Positions 1 to 7,522 of a DNA stretch of 64,000 nucleotides are shown in pieces; position 1 is the first letter of the stretch; the number at the start of each line of letters is the position of its first letter. The notes below the pieces were generated by a model. It did no database searches. It worked only from the letters and a program-made list of their open reading frames with translations, and was not told where the DNA came from. This stretch comes from Aridibacter sp965216195. GTDB lineage: Bacteria; Acidobacteriota; Blastocatellia; Pyrinomonadales; Pyrinomonadaceae. The position numbers and the translations under genes are program-made. The stretch is taken from contig OZ244151.1 in the NCBI GenBank assembly GCA_965216195.1, positions 372,001-436,000 of the forward strand, given 5' to 3'.

Positions 1-536
1 CGAGAAACCCGGCCATAGGTTGGTTTTAATCCAACTATTCCACAAAAGGACGCGGGTTGACGGACCGAGCCGCCCGTTTCCGAACCGAGGCTAGCGCGGA
101 CAACACCCGAAGCGACAGCCGCGGCAGATCCTCCCGAACTTCCGCCCGGCACACGCTCAACGTCCCAGGGGTTTTTTACCGTGCCATAAGCGGAGTTTTC
201 ATTTGACGAACCCATCGCAAATTCATCCATGTTTGTCTTTCCGATGATTATCGCTCCGGCACTGTTTAATCTCTTTACGGCAGTAGCGTCATATTGAGGT
301 TTATAATTTCCCAGGATTTTCGAGCCGCAACCCGTTCGCATTCCTTCAGTACAGATGTTGTCCTTTACAGCAATTCCAACACCGCGCAAAGCTAAACTTT
401 CGTTGTCGGAACTTTCAACAAGTTCAACTCTTTCGAGCGCATATTCTTTTTCTATCGAGAGAAATGAATTCAGCTCACCATTAAGTTTCTCGGCCGATTT
501 CAGCGACTTTTCAATGTCAGATTTAATTTCGCTCAT
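1..536 (-). CDS. gatA: Glutamyl-tRNA(Gln)/aspartyl-tRNA(Asn) amidotransferase subunit A, N-terminal part (cut by window edge)
   Basis: GatA is the amidase subunit of the GatCAB complex, which converts Glu-tRNA(Gln) or Asp-tRNA(Asn) to the amidated form using ammonia from glutamine. The visible 178 residues carry the amidase Ser-cisSer-Lys triad: Lys58 in VKDN, Ser133 in the glycine/serine-rich GGSSGGS stretch, and Ser157 in GSETGGSVRQ. The start ATG at 534-536 gives the normal N-terminus. The gene runs off the left edge, so roughly the last two thirds are missing. It follows gatC in the same direction but two unrelated genes lie between them. Identity is secure from the signature. Confidence 0.95.
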   Translation of the reverse strand, partial: MSEIKSDIEKSLKSAEKLNGELNSFLSIEKEYALERVELVESSDNESLALRGVGIAVKDNICTEGMRTGCGSKILGNYKPQYDATAVKRLNSAGAIIIGKTNMDEFAMGSSNENSAYGTVKNPWDVERVPGGSSGGSAAAVASGVVRASLGSETGGSVRQPASFCGIVGLKPTYGRVS

Positions 537-548
537 TTAAAACTTAGT

Positions 549-1205
549 TTAGCCGTTTCGGTGCGGCAATACGTACAAAAGCACTGAAATGAAGTGACAA
601 AAACTTCCCAGCAATACAAAGATATGGAAAATTGCGTGATTGAATTTTACCATTTTGAGCCCGTAAAGAATGGCGCCGATCGTGTACATAAGTCCGCCGG
701 CGATTAGCCACATCACACCTTCAACGGGCAGCGCTTCAAAAAGCGCTTGCAGTCCGAAAACGCCCATCCAACCCATGATCAGATAGCCAATAGTGGATAT
801 AAAACCGTACTTTCCCGTGAAAAAGAGCTTAAAGGTAATTCCGATAATCGCGATCGTCCAAATCACGCAAAAGGCTCCCCAACTCAGCCAACCTTCAAAA
901 ACATTCATCGTGAAAGGGGTGTAGGAGCCGGCGATTAAAACATAGATCGCGGCATGATCGAGAATGTTTAGTTTGTAGCGCAAGTTTGGCTCCTGTACGT
1001 AGTGATAAACGGTCGAAGCCGCGTAGAGAATCACAAGGCTTGATCCGTAAATCGAAAAACTCACGATATGCCAAAACGTGCCGCTCGTGTTTGCGCTCGA
1101 AACTAAAATAATAAAAGCGGCGATGCTTAAAACTAAACCGAAGCCGTGGGAAATCACGTTGAGCAATTCCTCAGTTGGGTGATAAAAAGTCAGTCTATCT
1201 TTCAT
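549..1205 (-). CDS. Hemolysin III / PAQR-family membrane protein
   Basis: This 218-residue protein is almost entirely membrane-embedded, with about seven hydrophobic segments. It has the hemolysin III (YqfA/TrhA, PAQR superfamily) hallmarks: an N-terminal EELLNVISHG segment, a central DHAAIYVLIAGSYTPF motif and a C-terminal FNHAIFHIFVLLGSFCHF motif supplying the conserved histidines thought to bind a metal. Family members are linked to membrane energetics or lipid homeostasis; the hemolysin name is historical and does not imply a toxin. It lies 12 bases before gatA and 1 base after the lipoprotein gene, so it is probably co-transcribed. The family is clear, the substrate is not. Confidence 0.9.
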   Translation of the reverse strand: MKDRLTFYHPTEELLNVISHGFGLVLSIAAFIILVSSANTSGTFWHIVSFSIYGSSLVILYAASTVYHYVQEPNLRYKLNILDHAAIYVLIAGSYTPFTMNVFEGWLSWGAFCVIWTIAIIGITFKLFFTGKYGFISTIGYLIMGWMGVFGLQALFEALPVEGVMWLIAGGLMYTIGAILYGLKMVKFNHAIFHIFVLLGSFCHFISVLLYVLPHRNG

Positions 1206-1206
1206 A

Positions 1207-1659
1207 TTAATTCTGTTTTGAGACCCTATCTATCAGCCAGCCCGAATTTTCTTTTACTACATCAACAGAAACTATACGCTGCCATTTTTCTGTTCCGTCC
1301 CTCCAAAAAAGCAACACATCGAACGTCGCTTGATTGTCTGACGAAGATTTGCACTTCGCTACACGGATCGCACGGGGATATTCTTCAGTTTGCGTAAAAT
1401 AGTCGAATTTTGAATCCTTCTTGCCCTTACCCGCTTCTTCGTAAACCTTTTCGCTTAAGTATTTTTTCCTGCGTTTGAGATTTTCTTCGGTGGGCGTCAT
1501 ATCATTTCCGACGTGGAAAGAATAAAACTGTTTTACGACGTCACGTGACTGAACGCATTGGTCTGGTTCGAGAACCGCCTGATTGTAACAACCCGCCATG
1601 ACGACGAATAAGGTGCACAGAATTGATGCTCGGAGAATTTTAACGTGCGATCTATTCAT
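1207..1659 (-). CDS. Small predicted lipoprotein of unknown function
   Basis: This 150-residue protein starts with a lipoprotein signal peptide (basic start, hydrophobic core, lipobox VMAGC with the cysteine near residue 24). The mature part has a helical DVVKQFYSFHVG segment followed by a beta-rich region ending in SGWLIDRV, a pattern like DUF3828/NTF2-like folds, though I would not assign a family. Its ATG lies inside the last codons of gatC (8-base overlap), which suggests coupled translation. It separates gatC from gatA together with the hemolysin III gene. Location is probably the periplasmic face of a membrane. Confidence 0.75.
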   Translation of the reverse strand: MNRSHVKILRASILCTLFVVMAGCYNQAVLEPDQCVQSRDVVKQFYSFHVGNDMTPTEENLKRRKKYLSEKVYEEAGKGKKDSKFDYFTQTEEYPRAIRVAKCKSSSDNQATFDVLLFWRDGTEKWQRIVSVDVVKENSGWLIDRVSKQN

Positions 1660-1942
1660 TTTTTAACACTTTTGGAACACGGAAATGTCCCTCTACCGCC
1701 GAAGGTGCTTGATCTAGTGCTTTTTCCTGCCCAAGCGAGCTTTTTGGCTCGTCGGCCCGGCTCGTGTCAGTTTCTTCGCCCTCTTGGGTAAGTCCGCCGA
1801 TGGAGGCTTCAACGCTTTCCGTGTCGAGCTCGTTTAGTTGATCCACATAAGCCACGATGTTTGCCATCTGGGGTGTGTAGAGATCTACCTCCTCTTCGGT
1901 AATTTTTAAGTGTGCTAATTTAGCAATTTTCTTTACGTCCAT
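1652..1942 (-). CDS. gatC: Glutamyl-tRNA(Gln) amidotransferase subunit C
   Basis: GatC is the small subunit that wraps around GatA and GatB and stabilises the GatCAB amidotransferase. The 96-residue protein has the typical N-terminus (IAKLAHLKITEEEV), the central VDQLNELDTE helix and the C-terminal VPKVL motif; the length is normal. The ATG at 1940-1942 lies 3 bases after the stop of the upstream dciA-like gene. Its stop overlaps the start of the next gene. gatA is the third gene downstream, and gatB is not in the window. Confidence 0.93.
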   Translation of the reverse strand: MDVKKIAKLAHLKITEEEVDLYTPQMANIVAYVDQLNELDTESVEASIGGLTQEGEETDTSRADEPKSSLGQEKALDQAPSAVEGHFRVPKVLKNE

Positions 1943-1945
1943 AAA

Positions 1946-2416
1946 CTATTTCGTTTGGGCAATTCTGTGCTTCCGCTCGAGACATCCTTCCGCGGCGAGT
2001 AAAAACTGTTTTCGTAGGCCGTTATCGGAAATCGAATCGGCTGAGTGGCGAAGTTCTTTCGAAACTAGATCGCCAGGGATGCTAATCGGCTCAGCTTTTT
2101 CCTCCTCTTTCGACCTGAGATTACGAAATGCATTTTCGTCAATCGAGAATTCAATAAAGCTAACTAACGATTGTTTCAAAACTGCATTTAGCTTGAAGAT
2201 CATCTGCCCGGCTAAGGGTTCCAAATGCTGTTTCCAGGTTTCATCAGGCACGCCAACGATCAGCTTCTTACCAACGAGCGAGATCGGATTTGTTTGCTTT
2301 GCGAGCGATTGGCCTGCGACCTTTTTCCACGTCGCAAAAACAATTGGTTCGCGAATTTCTTCGGAATCTTCAAAAGTCTCGAGCATTTTCGGCAGAAGCC
2401 TAAACAAATCTTCCAT
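1946..2416 (-). CDS. DUF721 / DciA-like protein
   Basis: This 156-residue protein matches the DUF721 pattern: a short helical N-terminus, then a KH-like core with TWKKVAGQSLAKQT, the strand LVGKKLIVGV and the PDETWKQHLE helix that aligns with the typical VxxSxWaqeL motif. DciA proteins of this family load or regulate the replicative helicase DnaB in bacteria lacking DnaC. The C-terminal 50 residues are charged and probably flexible. It is the first gene of the minus-strand group leading to gatC. The family call is fairly secure; a helicase-loader role here is inference. Confidence 0.75.
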   Translation of the reverse strand: MEDLFRLLPKMLETFEDSEEIREPIVFATWKKVAGQSLAKQTNPISLVGKKLIVGVPDETWKQHLEPLAGQMIFKLNAVLKQSLVSFIEFSIDENAFRNLRSKEEEKAEPISIPGDLVSKELRHSADSISDNGLRKQFLLAAEGCLERKHRIAQTK

Positions 2417-2495
2417 GAATCGTGTTTACACGCCTTTGAACAATTACTAAATAGCCAATACTATCTCGTAAATGATAAATGATAACGAGTTAAAG

Positions 2496-3056
2496 ATGAA
2501 CTTACCAAATCTGATTTTGGCGTCGGGAAGTCCGCGTCGTTCGGAAATACTTCGCTCAGTAGGGTGGAATTTTGAGAAGATCGTACCCGACGTGGACGAA
2601 AGCGAAATCGAGGGAGAACTTCCCGGGGATTATGTGCGGCGTTTGGCGAAAACAAAGGCGCAGGCAGTAGCGAACAAACGAACACAGATGCCAGTTCTCG
2701 GAGCTGACACGACCGTTGTTATTGACGGCAAGATTATCGGGAAACCGTTTGATCTTGAAGATGCTCGCTCGATGATTGAAATGCTCTCAGGGCGCTGGCA
2801 CGAAGTTTTGACGGGTGTAGTACTGGTAAAGGATGGGGAAACGCGCGAAGGGCTTCAAACAACACGCGTAAAGTTTGTGAAGCTGAATACCGCAGAAATC
2901 GACTTTTTGGTGAATGAAGGTGGGCCGCTTGATAAAGCCGGTGCATATGCCGTGCAGGCGCAGGCCGCACTCTTTATAGAGGAGATTCAGGGCGACTACT
3001 GGAATGTGGTCGGGCTGCCGATAAGTTTGGTTTATCGTTTATTGAGACAGTTGTAA
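2496..3056 (+). CDS. maf: Maf-family nucleoside triphosphate pyrophosphatase
   Basis: Maf proteins hydrolyse non-canonical or pyrimidine nucleoside triphosphates to monophosphate and pyrophosphate. The protein has the N-terminal LILASGSPRR substrate-binding motif, the catalytic-Asp region LGADTTVVIDG, the SGRWHEVLTGV motif and the late GAYAVQAQAA segment typical of dTTP/UTP pyrophosphatases (YhdE type). I chose the ATG at 2496 (187 residues) because it puts the signature at residue 6, as in the family; an in-frame ATG at 2472 would add eight residues. It is divergent from the dciA-like gene and converges on the thioredoxin-like gene. Confidence 0.92.
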   Translation: MNLPNLILASGSPRRSEILRSVGWNFEKIVPDVDESEIEGELPGDYVRRLAKTKAQAVANKRTQMPVLGADTTVVIDGKIIGKPFDLEDARSMIEMLSGRWHEVLTGVVLVKDGETREGLQTTRVKFVKLNTAEIDFLVNEGGPLDKAGAYAVQAQAALFIEEIQGDYWNVVGLPISLVYRLLRQL

Positions 3057-3087
3057 GGGAATTCCGCGTGGGAAAGTTGCTCTAAAC

Positions 3088-3116
3088 AAAAAAAAGCGAG
3101 CCCGAATCAGGCTCGC
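3088..3116 (-). terminator. Intrinsic terminator between maf and the thioredoxin-like gene
   Basis: The seven-base stem GCGAGCC (3096-3102) pairs with GGCTCGC (3110-3116) around a seven-base loop. An eight-A run at 3088-3095 becomes a U tract when read on the minus strand, so it mainly ends the minus-strand transcript of the gene at 3144-3659. It may also weakly stop maf readthrough. Confidence 0.85.
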
Positions 3117-3143
3117 CATTTCTATAAAAACTAACACACTTTT

Positions 3144-3659
3144 TTAAAGTAGTTTATCAATTCTCTTTGAAAGAATATCGGCTGTATCAACCTCCTCCAA
3201 GGGGTCGATACCCGTGATTGGCTCTCCGTCAATTTTTCCTTTTTTATCAAGGATGATAAACGCAGGAAGCTGATCCAATTTGTACTTCTTAACCGAATTT
3301 TTTCCATCATTATCGCGCAATATCGTAACATTTAACTTGTTGCGCTTAACGAACTTACGGATATCATCGTTGCTCGCGTAATTCTTCGATTTTTCAGATG
3401 CAGAATCCGTGGCAATAAAGTAAAAAATCACGTCGTCGCCATCGTATCTCTTAGCGAGTTTATTAATCGTATCAGCCTGGTCGTTTGAAAGCGGTAGCCA
3501 GCTTGCGCCGATCGCCATTACAACGACCTTATCTTTTTGAGCCTCAACATCGATTTTATCGCCGCTAAGTGATGTAAACACAATGTTTTGCGCCGAAGCG
3601 CCAATTGACATCGCTAACAGTAAACTCAATGCAAAACTTAACAATTTAACGTTTTTCAT
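3144..3659 (-). CDS. Secreted thioredoxin-fold protein lacking the CxxC motif
   Basis: The 171-residue protein has a signal peptide ending near ASAQ (residue 24) and then a TlpA/AhpC-like fold: VVVMAIGASWLPL, a helix, a strand with FYFIATDS, and the cis-Pro region QLPAFIILDKKG. Where active thioredoxins have WCxxC this protein has W54-L-P-L-S58, so both redox cysteines are replaced and there is no other cysteine. It is therefore unlikely to be a disulfide reductase and may be a chaperone-like or binding protein. A GAGGTG ribosome binding site precedes the ATG. It is transcribed alone and ends at the terminator at 3088-3116. Confidence 0.8.
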   Translation of the reverse strand: MKNVKLLSFALSLLLAMSIGASAQNIVFTSLSGDKIDVEAQKDKVVVMAIGASWLPLSNDQADTINKLAKRYDGDDVIFYFIATDSASEKSKNYASNDDIRKFVKRNKLNVTILRDNDGKNSVKKYKLDQLPAFIILDKKGKIDGEPITGIDPLEEVDTADILSKRIDKLL

Positions 3660-3726
3660 AGTTTTTCACCTCATTTAAGGAGAACTGCCGGTAACTTAGA
3701 TGCAAGTTTGAGTCCAAAATACTGCT

Positions 3727-4575
3727 TTAGGGCTCTATAACCATATTATCGATCAAACGTATGTCGCCAAATCGAACCGCAAGTGCAATCAACACAGCAC
3801 TTTCGCTGATTTTATCGATTGGCTCCAAAGTTTCGTTATCAACAATAGCAATATAGTCGATTTGTGCTAAAGGCTCGGTTTCGAGCTCATTTTTGACTAT
3901 TTCGGTTAATTTTGCCGTATTTCGTTCCCCTCCTTCAATTGCTATCTGAGCTTCAAGCAAAGCCTTGTAAATGATTGATGCAGAACGTCTTTCGGCATCA
4001 GAGAGTCTTTCGTTGCGCGAAGACATCGCCAAGCCCGATTCTTCCCTTATGATAGGCATCACAACGATTTCAGTTGGAAACCCCAAATCCTTCGTAAGTC
4101 TTTTTATTACAGCTACTTGCTGAGCATCTTTTTGTCCAAAAAAGGCGAAATCAGGACGTACAGTGTTAAACAGAATCGTGATAATTGTCGCTACACCCCT
4201 AAAATGCCCCGGACGGGACGCGCCCTCCAATTTTTCGGAGATTTCATCCACGGTAACGTAAGTCGCAAAATTTTCTCCGTAGATATCGTCAGGGTCTGGC
4301 GCGAATATGTAATCGACGTTATGCTCGGCCAGAAGAGCAGCGTCAGCGGTCAGATCTCGCGGATATTTATCAAAATCTGCGTTTTCGTTAAACTGGGTTG
4401 GGTTAACAAAAACTGACGCAACGACGACATCGCTCATTTTGCGGGCTTTCTTTACCAGACTCAAATGTCCGTCATGAAGAGCACCCATCGTTGGTACAAA
4501 TCCGATCAGTTTTCTCTTGCTGCGGAGTTTTGTTGCGACCGCCGCCATGCGTTGTCGTCGATTTACAATTTCCAT
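3727..4575 (-). CDS. panC: Pantothenate synthetase (pantoate--beta-alanine ligase)
   Basis: PanC condenses pantoate and beta-alanine with ATP to make pantothenate, the coenzyme A precursor. The 282 residues fit the family. Visible motifs include the nucleotide-binding VPTMGALHDGHLSLV (HxGH), VNPTQFNENADFDKYPR, the FGQKDAQQ segment and the MSSRNERLS loop (KMSKS equivalent). The ATG sits 5 bases after the panB stop, so the two are translated from one message. panD, which supplies beta-alanine, is not in the window. Confidence 0.96.
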   Translation of the reverse strand: MEIVNRRQRMAAVATKLRSKRKLIGFVPTMGALHDGHLSLVKKARKMSDVVVASVFVNPTQFNENADFDKYPRDLTADAALLAEHNVDYIFAPDPDDIYGENFATYVTVDEISEKLEGASRPGHFRGVATIITILFNTVRPDFAFFGQKDAQQVAVIKRLTKDLGFPTEIVVMPIIREESGLAMSSRNERLSDAERRSASIIYKALLEAQIAIEGGERNTAKLTEIVKNELETEPLAQIDYIAIVDNETLEPIDKISESAVLIALAVRFGDIRLIDNMVIEP

Positions 4576-4580
4576 TTAGT

Positions 4581-5444
4581 TCAGCCCTTCTTTAAGGCTT
4601 CAATATCGACGCCCTCGGGCAAGCCGTAGGATTCCGCTTCAGACGGATAATTGCCCTCTTTTACATCCTTCATCCAGGCTTCAACCGCTTCAGACATAAC
4701 GTCACGGATGTTTGCGTATTGACGAACGAAGCGTGGAAGTCTTCCAAAGGTCATTCCTACCAGGTCGTGTAAAACCAAAACCTGTATGTCGCAAGCCTCG
4801 CCAGCCCCTATCCCAATTGTAGATATCTTTAGCTCGTTAGTGATGATCTCGGCTATCTTCGTTGGAACGAGCTCGAGTACGATTGCGAAAGCACCCGCAT
4901 CTTCGAGCATTTTTGCGTCATCGATTAACTTTTGCGCGGTTGCGGTGGTTTTGCCCTGAACACGATAGCCGCCGAGCTTGTGAACCGATTGGGGGGTTAA
5001 CCCGATATGCGCCACAACCGGAATTTCTTCATCTACAAGCCTTTTAACGAGCTTTACGCGATTTCTTCCACCTTCTATTTTTATCGCTTCTGCTTCGCCG
5101 TCTTTCATCAAGCGAAGTGCGTTTCTTACCGTTTCGTCTTCGTTAACGTGATAGGTGCCGTAGGGCATATCCGACACTATAAGAGCTCGCTCAGCTCCGC
5201 GTTTTACAGATTTGGTCGCCGAAAGAATTTCATCGAGCGTCACCGGAATCGTATTTCCGTATCCGTGGATCACATTTCCGATGCTGTCGCCAACGAGGAT
5301 TAGCTCCGCTCCTGCTTCATCTACAATTCTTGCAGTCGGGTAGTTGTAGGCAGTAAGACAAACAAGCTTCTCGCCTTTCCTTTTGGCCTTGCGAAGCGCG
5401 GGCACATATACTTTTTCCGGTTTATCCGGTTTTAGATACGCCAT
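4581..5444 (-). CDS. panB: 3-methyl-2-oxobutanoate hydroxymethyltransferase
   Basis: PanB transfers a hydroxymethyl group from methylene-tetrahydrofolate to alpha-ketoisovalerate, the first committed step of pantothenate synthesis. The 287-residue protein shows LTAYNYPTARIVDEAG, the metal-binding VGDSIGNVIHGYGNT motif, the DMPYGTYH segment, a conserved HIGLTPQSVHKLGGY loop and the IGIGAG region. It is the middle gene of folK-panB-panC and its start lies 35 bases after folK. Pairing a folate gene with a folate-using pantothenate gene makes metabolic sense. Confidence 0.96.
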   Translation of the reverse strand: MAYLKPDKPEKVYVPALRKAKRKGEKLVCLTAYNYPTARIVDEAGAELILVGDSIGNVIHGYGNTIPVTLDEILSATKSVKRGAERALIVSDMPYGTYHVNEDETVRNALRLMKDGEAEAIKIEGGRNRVKLVKRLVDEEIPVVAHIGLTPQSVHKLGGYRVQGKTTATAQKLIDDAKMLEDAGAFAIVLELVPTKIAEIITNELKISTIGIGAGEACDIQVLVLHDLVGMTFGRLPRFVRQYANIRDVMSEAVEAWMKDVKEGNYPSEAESYGLPEGVDIEALKKG

Positions 5445-5479
5445 ATCTCTCTAAGTCTAGCGATTTGTATTTGTTGAGT

Positions 5480-6049
5480 CTAGTTAGTCGTGGAGGCCTT
5501 TGTTAATAATTCTTCCTTTTCCAATTCGATCCCGCTATGCGGATTCCAGCGAGTGACTTCGGACTGATCGTCTACTTCTCCGAGGATTTCCGTGACGGTT
5601 TTCTTTAGAACCGGATGAACTGCGTGAGGTGCAATCTCGGCAAGAGGAACCAATACAAATTTTCTCTCATGAAGGCGCGGGTGTGGGACTTTCAAAAATT
5701 CAGTGTCTATCTCGAGATCGCCGTAGAAAAGCAGATCGATATCCGCTGTTCTGGGCGCCTGCAAGAATTTATGTCGTCGCCCTAGAAGATATTCGAGCCT
5801 GATCATACGGGCAAGAATCTGTGACGGCGTGATATTTGTCAGGGTGATTTCAGCGACCATATTTAAATAGTTGTCGTGATCGCTAACGCCTAATGGGGTG
5901 GTTTCGTAGATTGCCGAAAGACGCTCGACGTGGAGTCCAGCTTCCATCAAACCACGAACCGTGAGAAGCAGGTTTCCCGCCCGGTCACCCAGATTTGATC
6001 CGAGGCCGACGTATACGGTAATAATTTCCTGATCGATTTTTTCCGTCAT
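5480..6049 (-). CDS. folK: 2-amino-4-hydroxy-6-hydroxymethyldihydropteridine pyrophosphokinase
   Basis: FolK transfers pyrophosphate from ATP to 6-hydroxymethyl-dihydropterin in folate synthesis. The 189-residue protein contains YVGLGSNLGDR at the N-terminus, YETTPLGV, the signature TADIDLLFYGD with the two metal-binding aspartates, and PHPRLHERKFVLVPLAEI. It is a little longer than the typical 160 residues because of a C-terminal tail rich in Glu and Lys. It heads the folK-panB-panC unit and is divergent from the ATPase gene at 6228. Confidence 0.95.
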   Translation of the reverse strand: MTEKIDQEIITVYVGLGSNLGDRAGNLLLTVRGLMEAGLHVERLSAIYETTPLGVSDHDNYLNMVAEITLTNITPSQILARMIRLEYLLGRRHKFLQAPRTADIDLLFYGDLEIDTEFLKVPHPRLHERKFVLVPLAEIAPHAVHPVLKKTVTEILGEVDDQSEVTRWNPHSGIELEKEELLTKASTTN

Positions 6050-6126
6050 TTAAAGAGTTACGACTACTAAAAATTATATCACGAAAGAATTTCTCGGTTA
6101 CAGGAGGGCGCTTTTACTTTTTTCGG

Positions 6127-6132
6127 TATAAT
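6127..6132 (+). promoter_or_regulatory. Possible -10 element upstream of the AlbA_2 gene
   Basis: A perfect TATAAT hexamer lies about 96 bases before the ATG at 6228, in the 178-base gap between folK and this gene. I could not find a convincing -35 hexamer at the usual spacing, so this is only a candidate promoter with a long leader. Confidence 0.3.
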
Positions 6133-6227
6133 GTTTCAATAAATAAGGAAAGACCTTTCATTTCCAGAGGCTTTTTGCCGGGGAGGACCCAGGACCTAGC
6201 GTCTTACAAAACTGCACTTCAGATAAA

Positions 6228-7520
6228 ATGGCACGCAGAAAATTTCGCCACAGCAGAAGAAAAAACTCCCCAAACGAACGCACCTACCAAGAGTACATTT
6301 CTAATCAACCGGCTCCTCTTACGACACGCACCGAGTTAATCCGCTTGATTCGCGGTGGTGAGGATACATATCTTGAGCTAAAACTAAAACTTTCAAATCC
6401 CGATCGGATCGCTCAAGAAATCGTAGCGCTTGCCAATACCGGCGGCGGCACATTGGTTTTTGGAGTTACGGATAATTTAAGAATCGAGGGTGTCAGAAAT
6501 CCGGAAGGTGTGCAGCAAGAACTCGTGAGAATTTGCCGCGAGGCGATTTACCCCGAGATTATTCCATTTATCGACATCGTAGCTTTTGATAACGGAAGCC
6601 GGGTTGTCGCGATCGACATCGTTCCAAAAAAACAACCCTACCGGACACGGACAGGGAAATTTTTTCTACGGATCGGAGCTGAAAAAAGGGAAGCCACGCG
6701 TGAGGAATTGTCTTCATTGATTGAGGAAACTCGTCCGCTTTTTTATGAGAATATTCCCATTAGCGGCGTCACCGAGAAAGATTTTGATGATTCTTTGATT
6801 TGGAGTTTTGCAGAAGGATTTGAGAGTAAATCAAACGGCCGACAGCATTACGAAACTGCAAATTTTTTAAGAAGAGATTTGCTGCTTGCTGCTGGTAACG
6901 CCCAAGAATTTTTACCGACGGTCGCCGCCCTACTTTTATTTGGAAAAGACGAGCGAATCACTGAATTTGTGCCTCAAGCAAGCGTAGTAGCGCAACGATT
7001 TTCTGGCGTTAAAGGAAGTGCGCAACTCGTCGAAGAGGAAATCCTAAACGGAAATCTTCACTCCTTAAACGAAAAAATTGTCAGCTTTGTCGAACGCTAT
7101 TGCGATTTGTGGAAACATCGCTCGAAAAAGAGCAAAACACGTGAGCAGGAAGCTGTGAATCCACGCGCAAACTTTCATCTCTATTCAATCAGAGAGGCAG
7201 TCGCGAATTTATTATCGCATCGCGATTTAGCCCTTCTCGATGGTGAAACTCGAATTTCCGTCTACGACGATCATATAGAGCTTGTGAACCCTAGGCGCAC
7301 GAATGGTTTTGTTCCTCCTGCGTCGAAGGCGATTCGGTTTGGAATTACTCAGAGAGTAAACCCCCAGATTTCAGCAATTTTTTCGCGTAGGGAATACGGC
7401 GCGGGAATTCCGCTTGGTGGTCTGCCAATGATTTTGAAGCAATCTGAACTCTTTTCGGGAAAACGGGCAGAGGTTTTTACGGCTAACGACCAATTTCGCT
7501 TAAAGATTTACGGGATCTAA
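6228..7520 (+). CDS. AlbA_2 (Schlafen-type) domain ATP-binding putative regulator
   Basis: This 430-residue protein has a short basic N-terminus, then an AlbA_2/Schlafen-like domain (about residues 38-165) with the ELKLKLSNPDRIAQEIVALANTGGGTLVFGV signature region, and a C-terminal GHKL-type ATPase-like domain around YSIREAVANLLSHRDL, where the N-box Asn is kept and the Asp/His loop follows. Such proteins are annotated as transcriptional regulators or ATP-dependent helicase-related proteins, and some act in phage defence, but no experimental role is general. It is transcribed alone; its stop lies 2 bases from the stop of the convergent VWA gene with no terminator between. Confidence 0.8.
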   Translation: MARRKFRHSRRKNSPNERTYQEYISNQPAPLTTRTELIRLIRGGEDTYLELKLKLSNPDRIAQEIVALANTGGGTLVFGVTDNLRIEGVRNPEGVQQELVRICREAIYPEIIPFIDIVAFDNGSRVVAIDIVPKKQPYRTRTGKFFLRIGAEKREATREELSSLIEETRPLFYENIPISGVTEKDFDDSLIWSFAEGFESKSNGRQHYETANFLRRDLLLAAGNAQEFLPTVAALLLFGKDERITEFVPQASVVAQRFSGVKGSAQLVEEEILNGNLHSLNEKIVSFVERYCDLWKHRSKKSKTREQEAVNPRANFHLYSIREAVANLLSHRDLALLDGETRISVYDDHIELVNPRRTNGFVPPASKAIRFGITQRVNPQISAIFSRREYGAGIPLGGLPMILKQSELFSGKRAEVFTANDQFRLKIYGI

Positions 7521-7522
7521 AT

